Source of the DNA: Pirellulaceae bacterium
Lineage (GTDB): Bacteria > Planctomycetota > Planctomycetia > Pirellulales > Pirellulaceae
Assembly: GCA_026004775.1 (NCBI GenBank)
Contig: BPJU01000011.1
Span: forward strand, 141,690 to 205,689
DNA length: 64,000 nucleotides
Direction of reading: 5' to 3'
Made by a program: the position numbers and the translations under genes. The notes beneath the pieces were generated by a model. The model had not been told where the DNA came from and searched no databases. It saw nothing but the letters and a program-made list of their open reading frames with translations. The first letter of the stretch is position 1. Every line of letters starts with the position of its first letter. Positions 40,614 through 52,414 of the stretch are shown in pieces.

Positions 40614-41390
40614 CTACCCGCACCCGTACCCAGCACACCCGCCATTATATTTCCAGCAATCCTCATGGTGCCATGTGCCGCATCGAGGGCAAACGTGGTG
40701 CTCGGGATCGACAGCCGGTACCTCCTGAAGACAAACCGGACAAGTCAACCCGGCGCCCGGGAGCTTGGGCCACACGCTCTTCGCCGTCCGCGCACACGAA
40801 AACGACTCCCACAACGCCTCGTAACAACTCAACGCCAACTCCACACACCGCTCCAGTTGATAAGCCTGTTCCAAAGGATGCTGCTTGCGCAGCACCAGCG
40901 TCCCATTTTCTAGTTGCAATTCCCAGGGCGACGACGGCAAGAATTGCCTCAATTGATCAACCCGCCACTTTACGTCATCTGTGAAAAGGTTTCTGGATCT
41001 AGCCGCGTCATCCACCTCGATCACGTACCGCCACAACACCTCGTCACTTGAGGTATCCAGCCGAGCGGTGTTGGGCAATGGTTCTCCCGGTGCTGCGGTG
41101 GCTGGGCGGATCCGCACCAGACCGGCCACCTCGGGTCCTGAAACGGTGATTTCTGTTGCCCAACCGCCAAGCCATCGCCGCCGCTCGACACTCGTCCATG
41201 CCCTCACCCCTCCTTGGTACTCGAAATAGGTCGCCGGGTAGCCGTTGGGAGACGTTTCTGTGTAGCCCCCATATCGTTTGGCCAGCCGAGCTACCGCGGC
41301 AGCCCAGGCCGGACTGCGATTGGGAATCAGCCATTGCCGCCCCCACCAAACCAGAACAGCCAACATTAGCAAGCTTGCAATGGTTTCCAC
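40614..41390 (-). CDS. membrane-anchored protein with C-terminal RING-like zinc finger
   Basis: 258 residues from the GTG at 41390, which follows AGAGGGGG. One N-terminal membrane helix (TIASLLMLAVLVWWGRQWLI), a uncharacterised middle domain of about 160 residues, and a C-terminal C-x2-C-x(n)-C-x2-C-x3-HH-x2-C zinc-finger (CPVCLQ, then CPRCGTWHHEDCW and GCAGYGC), the prokaryotic RING pattern. In eukaryotes RING domains serve ubiquitin ligases; in bacteria the role of these proteins is mostly unknown. Its end is 36 bp from the AAA start. Confidence 0.7.
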   Translation of the reverse strand: METIASLLMLAVLVWWGRQWLIPNRSPAWAAAVARLAKRYGGYTETSPNGYPATYFEYQGGVRAWTSVERRRWLGGWATEITVSGPEVAGLVRIRPATAAPGEPLPNTARLDTSSDEVLWRYVIEVDDAARSRNLFTDDVKWRVDQLRQFLPSSPWELQLENGTLVLRKQHPLEQAYQLERCVELALSCYEALWESFSCARTAKSVWPKLPGAGLTCPVCLQEVPAVDPEHHVCPRCGTWHHEDCWKYNGGCAGYGCG

Positions 41391-41543
41391 GGGCACACCC
41401 CCTCTTGGTTCGGGGCAGCAACGGCGAATCGAGCACGCCTCGCGCTCAGCCCACCAACCGGCATTCGGCCGTCCTATCCCCACATTAAGCATATTCCGGC
41501 CGGTACCAGCCGGGCAATCGCCCGGGTCGCCACGCACCGCGTC

Positions 41544-43016
41544 TTACGACACTTCATGCACCACAAGTAAGTTGTGCGCGACCGGCACAAAATTGGTGCC
41601 GGTGACAAACACGGTGCGGTCACCTGGGCGGAGCAGGCCCACGGTCTTGCCCCATTGCTCGATGAAGGTTCGCAATTGCGGCCCGTCATTAACCGGGGCC
41701 TCTTCCAACGGGAAGATGCCCCAGTAAAGGCACATGCGGCGGAGGGCGACCGGCGAGTCGCTCACGCCGATGGTGGGGACCAGGTCGCGCTGTTTGCTTT
41801 TGACCCGTGCGGTGTTCCCGCTGCGAGTGGCGATCACGACCAGCGCCGCGTCGATCTGTTCGGCCACCCGACCGGCTGCATAGGTCAGTGCTGAAGTGAT
41901 CGGGTGCACGCCGGTCAGTTCCACCGGAAGCGGTGGCTCGGCAGGAGTGTTCAGCAACAACTGTTCGGTCACCGCCATCACTCGATTCATCATCCGCACC
42001 GCCTCAACCGGAAAATCGCCGACGGCCGTCTCTGCCGACAACATGCACGCATCGGCTCCGTCCAGAATGGCGTTGGCGATGTCGCTGACTTCGGCCCGCG
42101 TCGGTCGCCGCGAGTGCTGCATGCTTTCCAGCATCTGCGTGGCCACGATCACCGGTTTGGCATAGCGGCGGCAAGCGGCGATGATTTTTTTCTGAGCGAT
42201 GGGAGTTTCGGCAATGTCCAGCTCGACTCCCAGATCCCCGCGAGCCACCATCACGGCGTCGGCCACCGACACAATCGATTCCAAAGCATCCATCGCCTCG
42301 CGCTTTTCAATCTTGGCTACAATCAGAGCCGGTGAGCCGAGCGAATCCAGCAGCGAGCGAAGCTGGAGAATATCTTCGGCCGACCGCACAAAACTCATTC
42401 CCAGAAAATCCACCTCCCGCGTCGCCGCCCACTGCACATCCCGGCGATCTTCGTCGGTAAGAGCACTCAACGACAGACGCGTATGAGGGAGGTTCATCCC
42501 CTGGCGACTTCGGACAATCCCACCGCTTACCACCCGCGCCCGGATCACCGTTTCGGTCCGCTGCGTCACTTCCAAAAGCACCGTCCCATCCGCCAGAATG
42601 ATGGATTGGCCGGGTTGCAATTCGGCTACCACCTCGGGTATCGGACAAGGCAATTGATTGGGGCTGGCGGCGGACTCGGCCCGGACGATTTCCAATTCCT
42701 GGCCTACGTCGCACCGTAAAGGGTCAACGGCCAGTTCGCCCAGACGGATTTTCGGACCAGCCAAATCCACAAGTACTGCCAGCGGGCGTTTGAGCTGTTT
42801 GCTGATTTGGCGGATTTGGGATACCATCCTGTCGTGAAAGTCACGGTCGCCATGAGCCATATTGATGCGAAATACATCCACGCCGGCTTCCACCAAGGCA
42901 CGCATCACGTCCGGCTCACTCGAAGCAGGCCCCACGGTGGCGATGATTTTGGTGCGCACCGAATAGTGGTGATGGGTGGGGTAACCGCCATCCGGGCTGG
43001 GAACTGAGTGGGTCAT
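41544..43016 (-). CDS. pyk: pyruvate kinase
   Basis: 490 residues; final ATP-forming step of glycolysis. N-terminal RTKIIATVGPASS, FRINMAHGD (Asn-Met-Ala-His variant of FRLNFSHG), the active-site VAKIEKREAMDALESI, and MVARGDLGVEL. The C-terminal allosteric domain has ATRSGNTARV. All regions complete. Likely monocistronic. Confidence 0.95.
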   Translation of the reverse strand: MTHSVPSPDGGYPTHHHYSVRTKIIATVGPASSEPDVMRALVEAGVDVFRINMAHGDRDFHDRMVSQIRQISKQLKRPLAVLVDLAGPKIRLGELAVDPLRCDVGQELEIVRAESAASPNQLPCPIPEVVAELQPGQSIILADGTVLLEVTQRTETVIRARVVSGGIVRSRQGMNLPHTRLSLSALTDEDRRDVQWAATREVDFLGMSFVRSAEDILQLRSLLDSLGSPALIVAKIEKREAMDALESIVSVADAVMVARGDLGVELDIAETPIAQKKIIAACRRYAKPVIVATQMLESMQHSRRPTRAEVSDIANAILDGADACMLSAETAVGDFPVEAVRMMNRVMAVTEQLLLNTPAEPPLPVELTGVHPITSALTYAAGRVAEQIDAALVVIATRSGNTARVKSKQRDLVPTIGVSDSPVALRRMCLYWGIFPLEEAPVNDGPQLRTFIEQWGKTVGLLRPGDRTVFVTGTNFVPVAHNLLVVHEVS

Positions 43017-43230
43017 CGGTTGCGCCTTTATGCAACACGAAAAGGGATGAAACGACCGGTCGATAACCTTTTTTCATATCACATGCAAAGTCGAGCCGGC
43101 TGGCGACCACCTGGGGCAGCGGCTGAGCACGGACAATGACGTCGAGTACAATCGCCTGGCGACAGCCGCTTGACCAGCTCGGCCGGCAAACGACCAAGAA
43201 TGTCCCCTGTTGTATGCTAAAGGCGACCGT

Positions 43231-43828
43231 ATGGCGAGTCCCGACAGCCGACAGACGACTGCCCTGGAAGCGACTCCATCGAACGCCGCAGGCTCCGGCA
43301 GCCTTGCTGGACCGTCCCGGCGGAGTTTCTGGAAGGCCGTGCTGGCCGGTTTTCTTGTCACGCTGGCGGTGTGGGGTCTGGTACGCATATTTCGCCGGTC
43401 GGACATGGAGCCGTTGACGCGCGACGAGCTGGCAACGCGCTCGGGAAAGCTGGAACCAGCGTGGTCCGAAGGATTATCGGCTGGTTGTTCGGACGACCGG
43501 CCGGCAGGCCTCGACGTACGAAGTCGAGGTTCGTGACGGACAAGCCGTGCGTGCTACGCGTAACGGACAGCCGCTGCCGCAACGCCGCGTCTGGCACACC
43601 TGGACCGTGCCCGGGATGTTCGAGACGCTGGAACGAGACCTCGAACAAATGGAACGTTCCCGCCGCAACGAGCCCGGCAGCATCAGCCTGGTAGTATATG
43701 TAGCATTCGATCCCACTTACGGCTATCCGGCTCGTTACCTGCGCTCCGAAGCCAGTGCGGCGGGTGCCAACCCGGACGTAACGTGGGAAGTCATAGAATT
43801 CGAACTACTGGACGGAAGCACTCGATGA
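43231..43828 (+). pseudogene. DUF6174-like membrane-anchored protein, frameshifted
   Basis: The first frame gives an N-terminal membrane helix (RSFWKAVLAGFLVTLAVWGL) and EPLTRDEL; the reading then moves by one base, at about 43425-43435, into WQRARESWNQRGPKDYRLVV, then YEVEVRDGQAVRATRNGQPL, a GMFETLERDLEQME helix and FDPTYGYPARYL, the pattern of DUF6174. The two halves are clearly one gene. No homopolymer lies at the break. Its stop overlaps the next ATG (ATGA), so coupling was once intact or the shift is an error. Confidence 0.65.
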
Positions 43829-44670
43829 ATAAAAACTCCTCGGACCGATCGCGCGGAAGGGTTGATTACTGGCAGGGCAAAGTAGTACTGGTCACCGGAG
43901 GTTCGGCCGGTTTGGGTGAAGCCATTTGCCGCCGGCTGGTACAAGAGCGTGCCAGCGTTGTGGCCGTGGCGCGCAACGCCGATCGGCTCCAAGAAGCGAT
44001 CGAGCGCTGGCAAGCCACTCCCGAACAAGCCTGCGCTTTCGCCGCCGACGTGACTCAGGATGCCGATGTCGAGCGGCTGGCCGCCTGGGTCACCGAGCGT
44101 TATGGGGGGCTGGACGCGGTGGTGCATGCAGCGGGGCTGTCGGATCGGGGGCGACTGGTGGAGACGCCGCTCGAAAAATTCCGGCAGCTTTGGGAGCTGA
44201 ACGCCTTGGCGGCGGTGCGCGTGGCACAACACTTCTGGCCGCTGCTGTGCCGGTCGCACGGCCACCTGGTGTTGATCGGCTCGTTGGCCTCCAAATGTGC
44301 TGCTCGTTATCTCGGCGCCTATCCGGCCAGCAAGTTTGCGCTGGCCGCCATCGCCCAACAGCTTCGTCTTGAGGGCGAAGACTCCGGCGTGCACACGCTT
44401 CTTGTCTGCCCGGGCCCGATTGCTCGGCCGGACGCCGGCCGCCGCTATGACCAGGCGGTGCGGGACTTGCCGCCGGAAGCCCGAAAACCGGGCGGCGGCG
44501 TGCGTCTTAAAGGGATCGATCCGGATCGTCTGGCACGGCAGATACTGGAAAGTTGCCGCAAGCGGCAGGCCGAATTGGTGGTGCCGGCACGTGCCCGCTG
44601 GCTGTTCGCGTTGCTCCAGCTTTCGCCGGCATGGGGTGACTGGCTGGCCAAGCGGTTCACTTCCGGCTAG
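43825..44670 (+). CDS. short-chain dehydrogenase/reductase
   Basis: 281 residues. NAD(P)-binding [11 protein letters not shown] near the start, catalytic Ser in LIGSLASK and Y-x-x-x-K in [11 protein letters not shown], plus CPGPIARPD. The substrate is unknown. A C-terminal helix extension ([20 protein letters not shown]) may be membrane-associated, as in 3-ketodihydrosphingosine-type SDRs. The ATG overlaps the upstream stop. Confidence 0.88.
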   Translation: MNKNSSDRSRGRVDYWQGKVVLVTGGSAGLGEAICRRLVQERASVVAVARNADRLQEAIERWQATPEQACAFAADVTQDADVERLAAWVTERYGGLDAVVHAAGLSDRGRLVETPLEKFRQLWELNALAAVRVAQHFWPLLCRSHGHLVLIGSLASKCAARYLGAYPASKFALAAIAQQLRLEGEDSGVHTLLVCPGPIARPDAGRRYDQAVRDLPPEARKPGGGVRLKGIDPDRLARQILESCRKRQAELVVPARARWLFALLQLSPAWGDWLAKRFTSG

Positions 44671-44818
44671 CCCGCGATCCAGCACGGTGTGTGGCTACCG
44701 AAGCCAGGGTGCCTTGCCGCACGGCCCAAAATCTGCGACGATTCCAGCGCGTCGGTTCCAGGGGATACGTTTTGGGCACGGTTCTATCGCGCGTTTTGAT
44801 CAGGAGGCAGGAGGGGCC

Positions 44819-46132
44819 ATGACAGCGTTTCCGGAAGTTCCCGCCCGCATACCGTACGAGGGTCCTCAATCCCGCAACGATCTGGCCTTTCGCTGGTACA
44901 ACGAAGACGAAATGGTGGAAGGCAAGTCGATGAAGGAGCACTTGCGCTTCAGCGTAGTGTACTGGCACACGTTTCGGGGAACGGGAGCCGATCCGTTTGG
45001 TGCTCCTACCTTGCTGCGTCCCTGGGACGATGGCACGCCTACCGTGGAAAATGCCATTCGGCGAGTGCGGGTGGCCTTCGAGTTCATGGAAAAGCTGGGG
45101 GTGCCTTACTACGCATTCCACGACCGGGACGTGGCTCCGGAAGGGGCCACGCTGGCCGAAACGAATCGCAACCTGGATGCCGTGGTCAAGGTGCTCAAGG
45201 AAGAACAGCAGCGCACGGGTATCAAACTGCTTTGGGGTACGGCCAACCTGTTCAGCCATCCCCGCTATGCCCACGGTGCCGCCACCAGTTGCAATGCCGA
45301 TGTGTTCGCCTATGCCGCCGCTCAGGTAAAAAAATGTCTGGAAGTGACCAAGGAACTCGGCGGTGAAAACTATGTTTTTTGGGGAGGCCGCGAGGGCTAC
45401 CAGAATCTTTTCAATACCAATATGAAGCGGGAACTGGACCATTTGGCCAAGTTCCTGCACATGGCTGTCGACTATGCCAAACAGATCGGCTTTACGGGCC
45501 AGTTTCTGATCGAACCCAAACCCAAGGAACCGACCAAGCACCAATATGACTCGGATTGTGCCGCATGTTTGAATTTTCTCCGGGCCTACGATTTGTTAGA
45601 CCATTTCAAGCTCAACATCGAAACCAATCATGCCACGCTGGCCGGCCACACGATGATGCATGAGTTGGAATATGCGGGGATGCAAGGCAAACTGGGATCG
45701 ATCGATGCCAACACGGGCGATCTGTTATTGGGTTGGGATACGGATCAATTCCCGACGAACTACTATCTTACGGCCGAGATTATGTTAGTCATTTTGAAAT
45801 ATGGCGGCTTGGCGCCGGGCGGAGTGAATTTCGATGCCAAAGTGCGGCGGGAGAGTCTGGACCCGATCGATCTATTCCATGCCCATATCGGCGGCATGGA
45901 CGCTTTTGCTCGCGGTCTGAAAATCGCCGCTGCCATCCGCAAGGACGGCATACTGGATGAATTCGTGCGCCGGCGGTACCGCAGTTGGGATGAAGGGATC
46001 GGTGCGGAAATCGAAGCCGGGCGAGCAGACTTTCGCTCACTGGAAGCGTATATGCTCGACAAGGGCGAGGCGGCTCCCAATGAGAGCGGTCGCCAGGAAT
46101 GGCTGGAAAACGTGATCAACCGCTACCTGTAA
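44819..46132 (+). CDS. xylA: xylose isomerase
   Basis: 437 residues, class II-length. Interconverts xylose and xylulose (and glucose/fructose). Motifs: [13 protein letters not shown] with the catalytic His, [24 protein letters not shown] metal ligands, [11 protein letters not shown] and [23 protein letters not shown] precedes the ATG, a strong site. The in-frame stretch upstream of 44819 is a shadow of the SDR gene. Confidence 0.97.
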   Translation: MTAFPEVPARIPYEGPQSRNDLAFRWYNEDEMVEGKSMKEHLRFSVVYWHTFRGTGADPFGAPTLLRPWDDGTPTVENAIRRVRVAFEFMEKLGVPYYAFHDRDVAPEGATLAETNRNLDAVVKVLKEEQQRTGIKLLWGTANLFSHPRYAHGAATSCNADVFAYAAAQVKKCLEVTKELGGENYVFWGGREGYQNLFNTNMKRELDHLAKFLHMAVDYAKQIGFTGQFLIEPKPKEPTKHQYDSDCAACLNFLRAYDLLDHFKLNIETNHATLAGHTMMHELEYAGMQGKLGSIDANTGDLLLGWDTDQFPTNYYLTAEIMLVILKYGGLAPGGVNFDAKVRRESLDPIDLFHAHIGGMDAFARGLKIAAAIRKDGILDEFVRRRYRSWDEGIGAEIEAGRADFRSLEAYMLDKGEAAPNESGRQEWLENVINRYL

Positions 46133-46222
46133 GCAGCCGTCGGTGGGCGAGGCCCGCGCTGGCTTGATCTGATCGCCATGCACGGATGATGGCGGCGGTG
46201 GCCGTTGAGTCTTGGAAACGGA

Positions 46223-46957
46223 ATGGGTGCCATGGCGGAAAGTCCCGGACCAATGGGTAAGCTGCCCCCGCAGCGCCGCGGTGGGTCCCCAACCGAGCGG
46301 ATTGGCGAGCTCGAGCGACTGCTGAAGTTGTGCGAGCGCGAGCGGGGGCTTATTGCCAACGAACTGCATGACGGAGCGGTGCAGGAACTGGTCGCGGCCC
46401 ATATGTTCCTTCAGTCCGCCCTGGAATCGCTCGGCCAACGAAGCCCGGCTCGGCCCTTGGTCGAGCAGGCCCTGGAGCGAGTCACTGCGGCTCTCAGCGA
46501 GCTGCGACGCGTGATGGCCCAGACTCGGCTGCCCGCTCTGGAAGGCGACGGGCTGGCCGATGCCCTCCAGCGGCTCAAAGACGATCCCCGCTTCCGCACT
46601 TTGACCATCCACATGGATGTGCGTTTGAGAAACCGCCACTTCCTGCCGACGGTCGAGTTGGCCGTGTACCGAATCGTGCAGGAAGCGATTCAAAACGTGC
46701 TCAAGCACAGCGGTACCGACGAAGCCTTCGTGCGGGTAACCCAGGAACAAGACACACTGCGGATCGAAATCGAAGACCACGGCCGCGGTTTCCAACCCGG
46801 CAAGGTAGGCAAAGAACACTTTGGACTGGTCAGCATGCGCCAACGCGCGCAACTGCTCGGCGGCACCCTCCGTGTCCTGTCGCGACCAGGAGCCGGTACG
46901 CGCATCGTCGCACTGATACCGGTGCGCGATTCACTCGTACAAACCGGCCCTGGATAA
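46223..46957 (+). CDS. NarL-type sensor histidine kinase (HisKA_3)
   Basis: 244 residues, soluble. HisKA_3 phospho-acceptor in NELHDGAVQELVAAHMFLQ; HATPase with YRIVQEAIQNVLKHSG (N box) and EDHGRGF, then FGLVSMRQRAQLLGG. No sensor domain or membrane helix. No response regulator gene is adjacent, so it may be an orphan. Start uncertain (TTG 46205, ATG 46223 or ATG 46232). Confidence 0.85.
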   Translation: MGAMAESPGPMGKLPPQRRGGSPTERIGELERLLKLCERERGLIANELHDGAVQELVAAHMFLQSALESLGQRSPARPLVEQALERVTAALSELRRVMAQTRLPALEGDGLADALQRLKDDPRFRTLTIHMDVRLRNRHFLPTVELAVYRIVQEAIQNVLKHSGTDEAFVRVTQEQDTLRIEIEDHGRGFQPGKVGKEHFGLVSMRQRAQLLGGTLRVLSRPGAGTRIVALIPVRDSLVQTGPG

Positions 46958-47034
46958 CCGAAACGGGTAATCGAAGGGCCGCGCGGTCCGAACCAGCTAT
47001 GGCATCCGTCCTCCATGCGTGAATCGACTCGCCG

Positions 47035-47655
47035 ATGATTCGTTTCATCTACTTCGACCTGGGAAACGTACTGCTTTTTTTCGACCCGGATTTGGCATGC
47101 CGGCGCATGGCCGAGGTGGCCGGCGTTACGCCGCAGGAGGTGAAACGGGCGATCTACGACAGCCGGCTGATGGAAGTTTACGAATTGGGTCGGATTAGTA
47201 GTGACGAATGGTATTGGATATTTTGCCACCGTACCCGTTCACAACCGGACTACGAAAAACTGCTGTACGCAGCCGGCGACATGTTCACGCCGAACGAAGC
47301 GGTGTGGGACCTGGCTAAACACCTGCGCCGTTCGGGCTACCGGTTGGGGATCTTGTCCAACACGTGCGATGCCCATTGGCGTTACTGCCGGCGGCATTAT
47401 GCGGACGGCCTGAGATTGTTCGAGGTGGCGGCACTGAGTTTCGAGTTGGGGGTGATGAAACCGTCAGAGGAGATTTTTCACAAGGCTGCCGACCTGGCTG
47501 GAGTGCCGCCGGCGGAGATTTTTTTCGTCGACGACCGTCCTGAGCACGTCGCGGGGGCACGTCAGGTCGGTTTCGATGCCGTGCGATACGAGGCTGCCGA
47601 CCAGTTGGCCGAGGAGCTGCGCCGGCGCAAGCTGCTGGGGCCTACGGGCGAATAG
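47035..47655 (+). CDS. HAD-superfamily hydrolase
   Basis: 206 residues. Motif I YFDLGNVLLFF (nucleophile Asp, second position Gly as in many HAD-IA variants), motif II GILSNTC, motif III Lys in GVMKPSEEIF, motif IV FFVDDRPEHV. Alpha-helical cap of subclass IA. Likely a small phosphatase; substrate unknown. Confidence 0.88.
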   Translation: MIRFIYFDLGNVLLFFDPDLACRRMAEVAGVTPQEVKRAIYDSRLMEVYELGRISSDEWYWIFCHRTRSQPDYEKLLYAAGDMFTPNEAVWDLAKHLRRSGYRLGILSNTCDAHWRYCRRHYADGLRLFEVAALSFELGVMKPSEEIFHKAADLAGVPPAEIFFVDDRPEHVAGARQVGFDAVRYEAADQLAEELRRRKLLGPTGE

Positions 47656-47753
47656 GTCTGAAGGTTTTCCTGCGTCAGCTTGTCTGGCCGACACGGTTGC
47701 GATAGGATAGCCCGAAGAGTGTGTGGAATTGTGCCGGCAGTCTCGTTTCATGA

Positions 47754-49100
<1,347 letters not shown>

Positions 49101-49138
49101 CCGGTTCACACGAGCTTCCTGCAATCAAGGCCGGCGGC

Positions 49139-50533
49139 GTGAACGAAGGAGCATCGCAGAAGGCCGAGTTACCCCCCCAGGCGGCTGCGCAAGCGAGCCA
49201 ACCTGGCAACGACCGCCCCGAATCAGCCTGGTGGACCGGCCGCGCCTACGCCAGCCCTTATCAGAACCCGGCATTCTGGGGTCTGAGCATCACGCAGTTT
49301 CTGGGCGCTTTTAACGATAACCTTTACAAGCAGATACTGCTGTTGCTGTTCGTCGCTGTCCCGTGGAACGGGCAGACGCGCGACTTGCAATGGCTGGCCA
49401 CCGGCTGCTTTTCTCTACCGTTTGTGCTCTTTTCCGGCTACGCCGGCTACTTGTCGGATCGCTACAGCAAGCGGCGGGTGATCATTGCCAGCAAAGTCGC
49501 CGAGATCCTGATCATGGCCGCCGGCATCGGCGGGTTCGCGCTGTGGACAAGTATGGGAATGAATGCCGTCACGATCGGGTTGTTGTGCGTGACGATCTTT
49601 TGCATGGGCGCTCAAAGTGCTTTCTTCGGCCCGGGAAAGTACGGCATATTGCCGGAGTTCTTGCCCGAGCGGCAATTGCCGGACGCCAACGGTTTCATCC
49701 TGATGACCACTTTCGTGGCGGTGATTCTGGGCAGTGCTTTGGCCGGCACTTTGCTGGAGTGGTTTGGCCAGCGATTGTGGGCCGCCGGGGTGGTCTGCAC
49801 AGGGATTGCCGTTCTCGGTACGCTCAGCTCCCTTCTGGTAGCCCGGGTCGCGGCCGCCAATCCGGCCCTGCGGTTCGAGCGATCGGCGCTGGTGATTCCC
49901 GGTGAGTTGCGCCAGCATTTTCGGGCAGATCCGAGTCTGTGGGGCGCTCTTTTGGTGTCGAGCGTCTTTTGGATGTCGGCCGCCATCGCTCAAATGGCCG
50001 TCAATGCCCTGGGCAAATTGCAACTGGGTGTGGGCGACCAAAAGACCAGCCTGCTGGTGGCCTCGATCAGTATCGGCATTGCTTTCGGAAGCGTGCTCGC
50101 GGCGCGGATGTCACGCCACCGCTTCCACACCCGGGTACTGATGGCGGGCTTATGGGGGTTGTGTAGTTGTCTGGTACTGCTGGCCATTCCGGCTGCGAAC
50201 CCGCAGCGGCATCTGCTGGGCTACGGCGGCAGCATCGGCGCGTTGATTGTGGCCGGCGCGTTTACCGGCATGTTTTCCGTGCCTCTTCAGGTGTTCCTCC
50301 AGGCCCGCCCACCCCAGACGCTCAAAGGCCGTATGATCGCCTCGCAAAACCTGCTCAACTGGATCGGTATCACTGCGTCCGCTCCTATATACCACTTGGC
50401 TACAGTGGCTTTGGAGAAAGCGAACGTGCCTCCGTGCGGCATGTTTCTGGTCGTCGCCGGAATGTTGGCGGCCGCAGGTCTGTATTTGCACATTGCATGG
50501 CTACCTCGCCTGGTACAACCGGCGGTACGATAG
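49139..50533 (+). CDS. MFS transporter, LplT/Aas-type family
   Basis: 464 residues, about 12 membrane helices. SITQFLGAFNDNLYKQILLL at the first helix and the loop GYLSDRYSKRRVI resemble the lysophospholipid-transporter group of MFS proteins often fused to acyltransferases; here no acyltransferase domain follows. The first 40 residues are a Gln/Ala/Pro-rich cytoplasmic tail. GTG start. Confidence 0.82.
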   Translation: MNEGASQKAELPPQAAAQASQPGNDRPESAWWTGRAYASPYQNPAFWGLSITQFLGAFNDNLYKQILLLLFVAVPWNGQTRDLQWLATGCFSLPFVLFSGYAGYLSDRYSKRRVIIASKVAEILIMAAGIGGFALWTSMGMNAVTIGLLCVTIFCMGAQSAFFGPGKYGILPEFLPERQLPDANGFILMTTFVAVILGSALAGTLLEWFGQRLWAAGVVCTGIAVLGTLSSLLVARVAAANPALRFERSALVIPGELRQHFRADPSLWGALLVSSVFWMSAAIAQMAVNALGKLQLGVGDQKTSLLVASISIGIAFGSVLAARMSRHRFHTRVLMAGLWGLCSCLVLLAIPAANPQRHLLGYGGSIGALIVAGAFTGMFSVPLQVFLQARPPQTLKGRMIASQNLLNWIGITASAPIYHLATVALEKANVPPCGMFLVVAGMLAAAGLYLHIAWLPRLVQPAVR

Positions 50534-50593
50534 AAAGTGCGTCTCGGTTGCAAGCCAGAACGGGTTTCACGCTCTATGGGGAGAAACTGCCGT

Positions 50594-51232
50594 ATGCTCG
50601 GTGCTACATTGGACGCGGATTTATATTTGAAACGACTCCAGCAAGAACTGGCACGGATTGATCAACAAGCCTTGCGGCGGTGGGCTGATCGAGTATTTTG
50701 CGCGTGGCAGCAGGAAAAATTCGTCTTTATCATCGGCAACGGCGGCTCCGGTACCACAGCGAGCCACATGGCGGAGGACTTGGGCAAGAGCACCTTGCTG
50801 GAAAAAGATCTGTATGACGAAACGCGGCGCCGCCTGAAAGTATTGAGCTTGACCGATAATGCCGGCTGGCTGATGGCTGTGGCCAACGATCTGTCATACG
50901 AACAGGTATTCGTCCAGCAACTGATGAATTACGGCCAGCCCGGCGATCTCTTGATCGCGATCAGCGGCTCGGGCAACAGCCCCAACGTGCTGCGAGCCGT
51001 CGAATGGGCCAACCGGCACGGACTTGTCACTTTTGGACTTACCGGTTATGACGGCGGGCGGCTTAAACAAATCCAACAAGATGGATTGCATGTCGATCTA
51101 AATGATATGGGCATGGTAGAAAGTATTCATCTTTGTCTATTTCATTGGGTTCTGAACGATGTGTTTGCGCGAATCAATCGCGTAGGACGTTATGCCGGAT
51201 CGGCGACTGACCAGGCGGGGGCCCAATCCTGA
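50594..51232 (+). CDS. SIS-domain phosphosugar isomerase, GmhA-like
   Basis: 212 residues. SIS motifs VFIIGNGGSGTTASHMAEDL and LLIAISGSGNSPNVLRAVEW match sedoheptulose-7-phosphate isomerase (GmhA), first step of heptose synthesis. GGGGAGA nine bases before ATG 50594; codons upstream to 50537 are in frame but poorly supported. A ROK kinase follows 84 bp later, consistent with a sugar-phosphate pathway. Confidence 0.82.
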   Translation: MLGATLDADLYLKRLQQELARIDQQALRRWADRVFCAWQQEKFVFIIGNGGSGTTASHMAEDLGKSTLLEKDLYDETRRRLKVLSLTDNAGWLMAVANDLSYEQVFVQQLMNYGQPGDLLIAISGSGNSPNVLRAVEWANRHGLVTFGLTGYDGGRLKQIQQDGLHVDLNDMGMVESIHLCLFHWVLNDVFARINRVGRYAGSATDQAGAQS

Positions 51233-51316
51233 ATGTATGCAACAGATGCTGTTGTCACTCATTCCGTACCCGTCACGAAGTTGCGAAAATTTGTGCGCAT
51301 CGGGTGATAGGCGGCC

Positions 51317-52327
51317 ATGACTAACATTTTGGGCATCGAAATCGGGGGCACAAAACTCCAATTCGGCGTGGGGAATGGTTCCAGCGGTGAACTGCTGGTG
51401 CAGGAGCGCTACGCGGTCGATCGCACTCAAGGCGCAGCGGGAATCTTGAAAACCATCGAGCAGGTGGCGCCACGGCTGATCGCACAACATCAGGTGGAAA
51501 AAATCGGTATTGGGTTCGGAGGTCCGGTACACGAAGGGACCGTTATCTGCAGCCATCAGGTGAGCGGCTGGGAGTCGTTTCCTCTGGCATCCTGGTGCCA
51601 AGAAAAATTCGGATGCCCGGCCAAAGTAGGTAACGATTGTGACGTGGCAGCGTTAGCAGAAGCAATTTACGGTGCAGCTTGCGGCCAAGAGATTGTGTTT
51701 TATGTGACGGTGGGAACCGGAATCGGTGGTGGGCTGGTGATCGGCGGCAAGCTCCACGGTCAGGGGCGGCCGGCGGTGGCCGAAATCGGCCACTTGCGTC
51801 CAGTAGCACCGTGTGCCTGGCACGAAGGGCCGTGGCCAACCGTCGAATCGCAGGCCAGCGGTCTTGGCATCGTCGATACGTTTATGAGATTTCTGCGGCA
51901 GGCGGACCACCCGCTCACGCAAAGCGCGCGGCGGCACGCCGGCAGCGACCGATGGCAGCAGGATCTTGAAAGAGTCGAGCAGCGGCTGGCCGGGTGGCCC
52001 GACAAAAGCCGGGCGATCGTGGCTCAGGACATCGCCCAATGGGCAGCGCAAGGGAACGCCGTCGCTCAGGCCGCGCTTACCCACGCCATCGAAACGCTCG
52101 GCTGGGCGATTGCCCAAGTCATCACGCTCATTGCCCCGAACGTGGTTGTGGTAGGAGGCGGGGTATCGTTGCTGGGGGACGAGCAGTTTTTCGATCCGCT
52201 GCGGCGAGCCGTGCTGCGCTACGCGTTCGGTCCCCTGAAGAACAGTTATCAGATCGTGCCGGCTGCCCTGGGCGAATGGGTTGTGGTGGTCGGCGCGGTG
52301 GCTCTGGCGGCACAAAGCTCGCGCTGA
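51317..52327 (+). CDS. ROK-family sugar kinase, zinc-motif variant
   Basis: 336 residues. N-terminal ILGIEIGGTKLQFGV, VGTGIGGGLVIGG and APNVVVVGGGVSLLG are ROK/ASKHA motifs. The usual Cys-x-Cys-G-x-x-G-C zinc cluster after EIGHL is absent: the segment reads EIGHLRPVAPCAWHEGPWPT. It may also be the non-enzymatic or specialised lineage. Substrate unknown. Confidence 0.85.
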   Translation: MTNILGIEIGGTKLQFGVGNGSSGELLVQERYAVDRTQGAAGILKTIEQVAPRLIAQHQVEKIGIGFGGPVHEGTVICSHQVSGWESFPLASWCQEKFGCPAKVGNDCDVAALAEAIYGAACGQEIVFYVTVGTGIGGGLVIGGKLHGQGRPAVAEIGHLRPVAPCAWHEGPWPTVESQASGLGIVDTFMRFLRQADHPLTQSARRHAGSDRWQQDLERVEQRLAGWPDKSRAIVAQDIAQWAAQGNAVAQAALTHAIETLGWAIAQVITLIAPNVVVVGGGVSLLGDEQFFDPLRRAVLRYAFGPLKNSYQIVPAALGEWVVVVGAVALAAQSSR

Positions 52328-52414
52328 TTCTCGAAGCTGATTCTCGTAATAGATCACAAACGTTTACTATCGCTTTTTTCCTAGCCCGCGCCTAAACTAA
52401 TATGTGCTAAGCAT

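Noticed and set aside
44297-44818. 174-codon N-terminal extension of xylose isomerase
   Set aside because: Out-of-frame reading of the SDR gene; ATG 44819 has a strong ribosome site and the canonical length.
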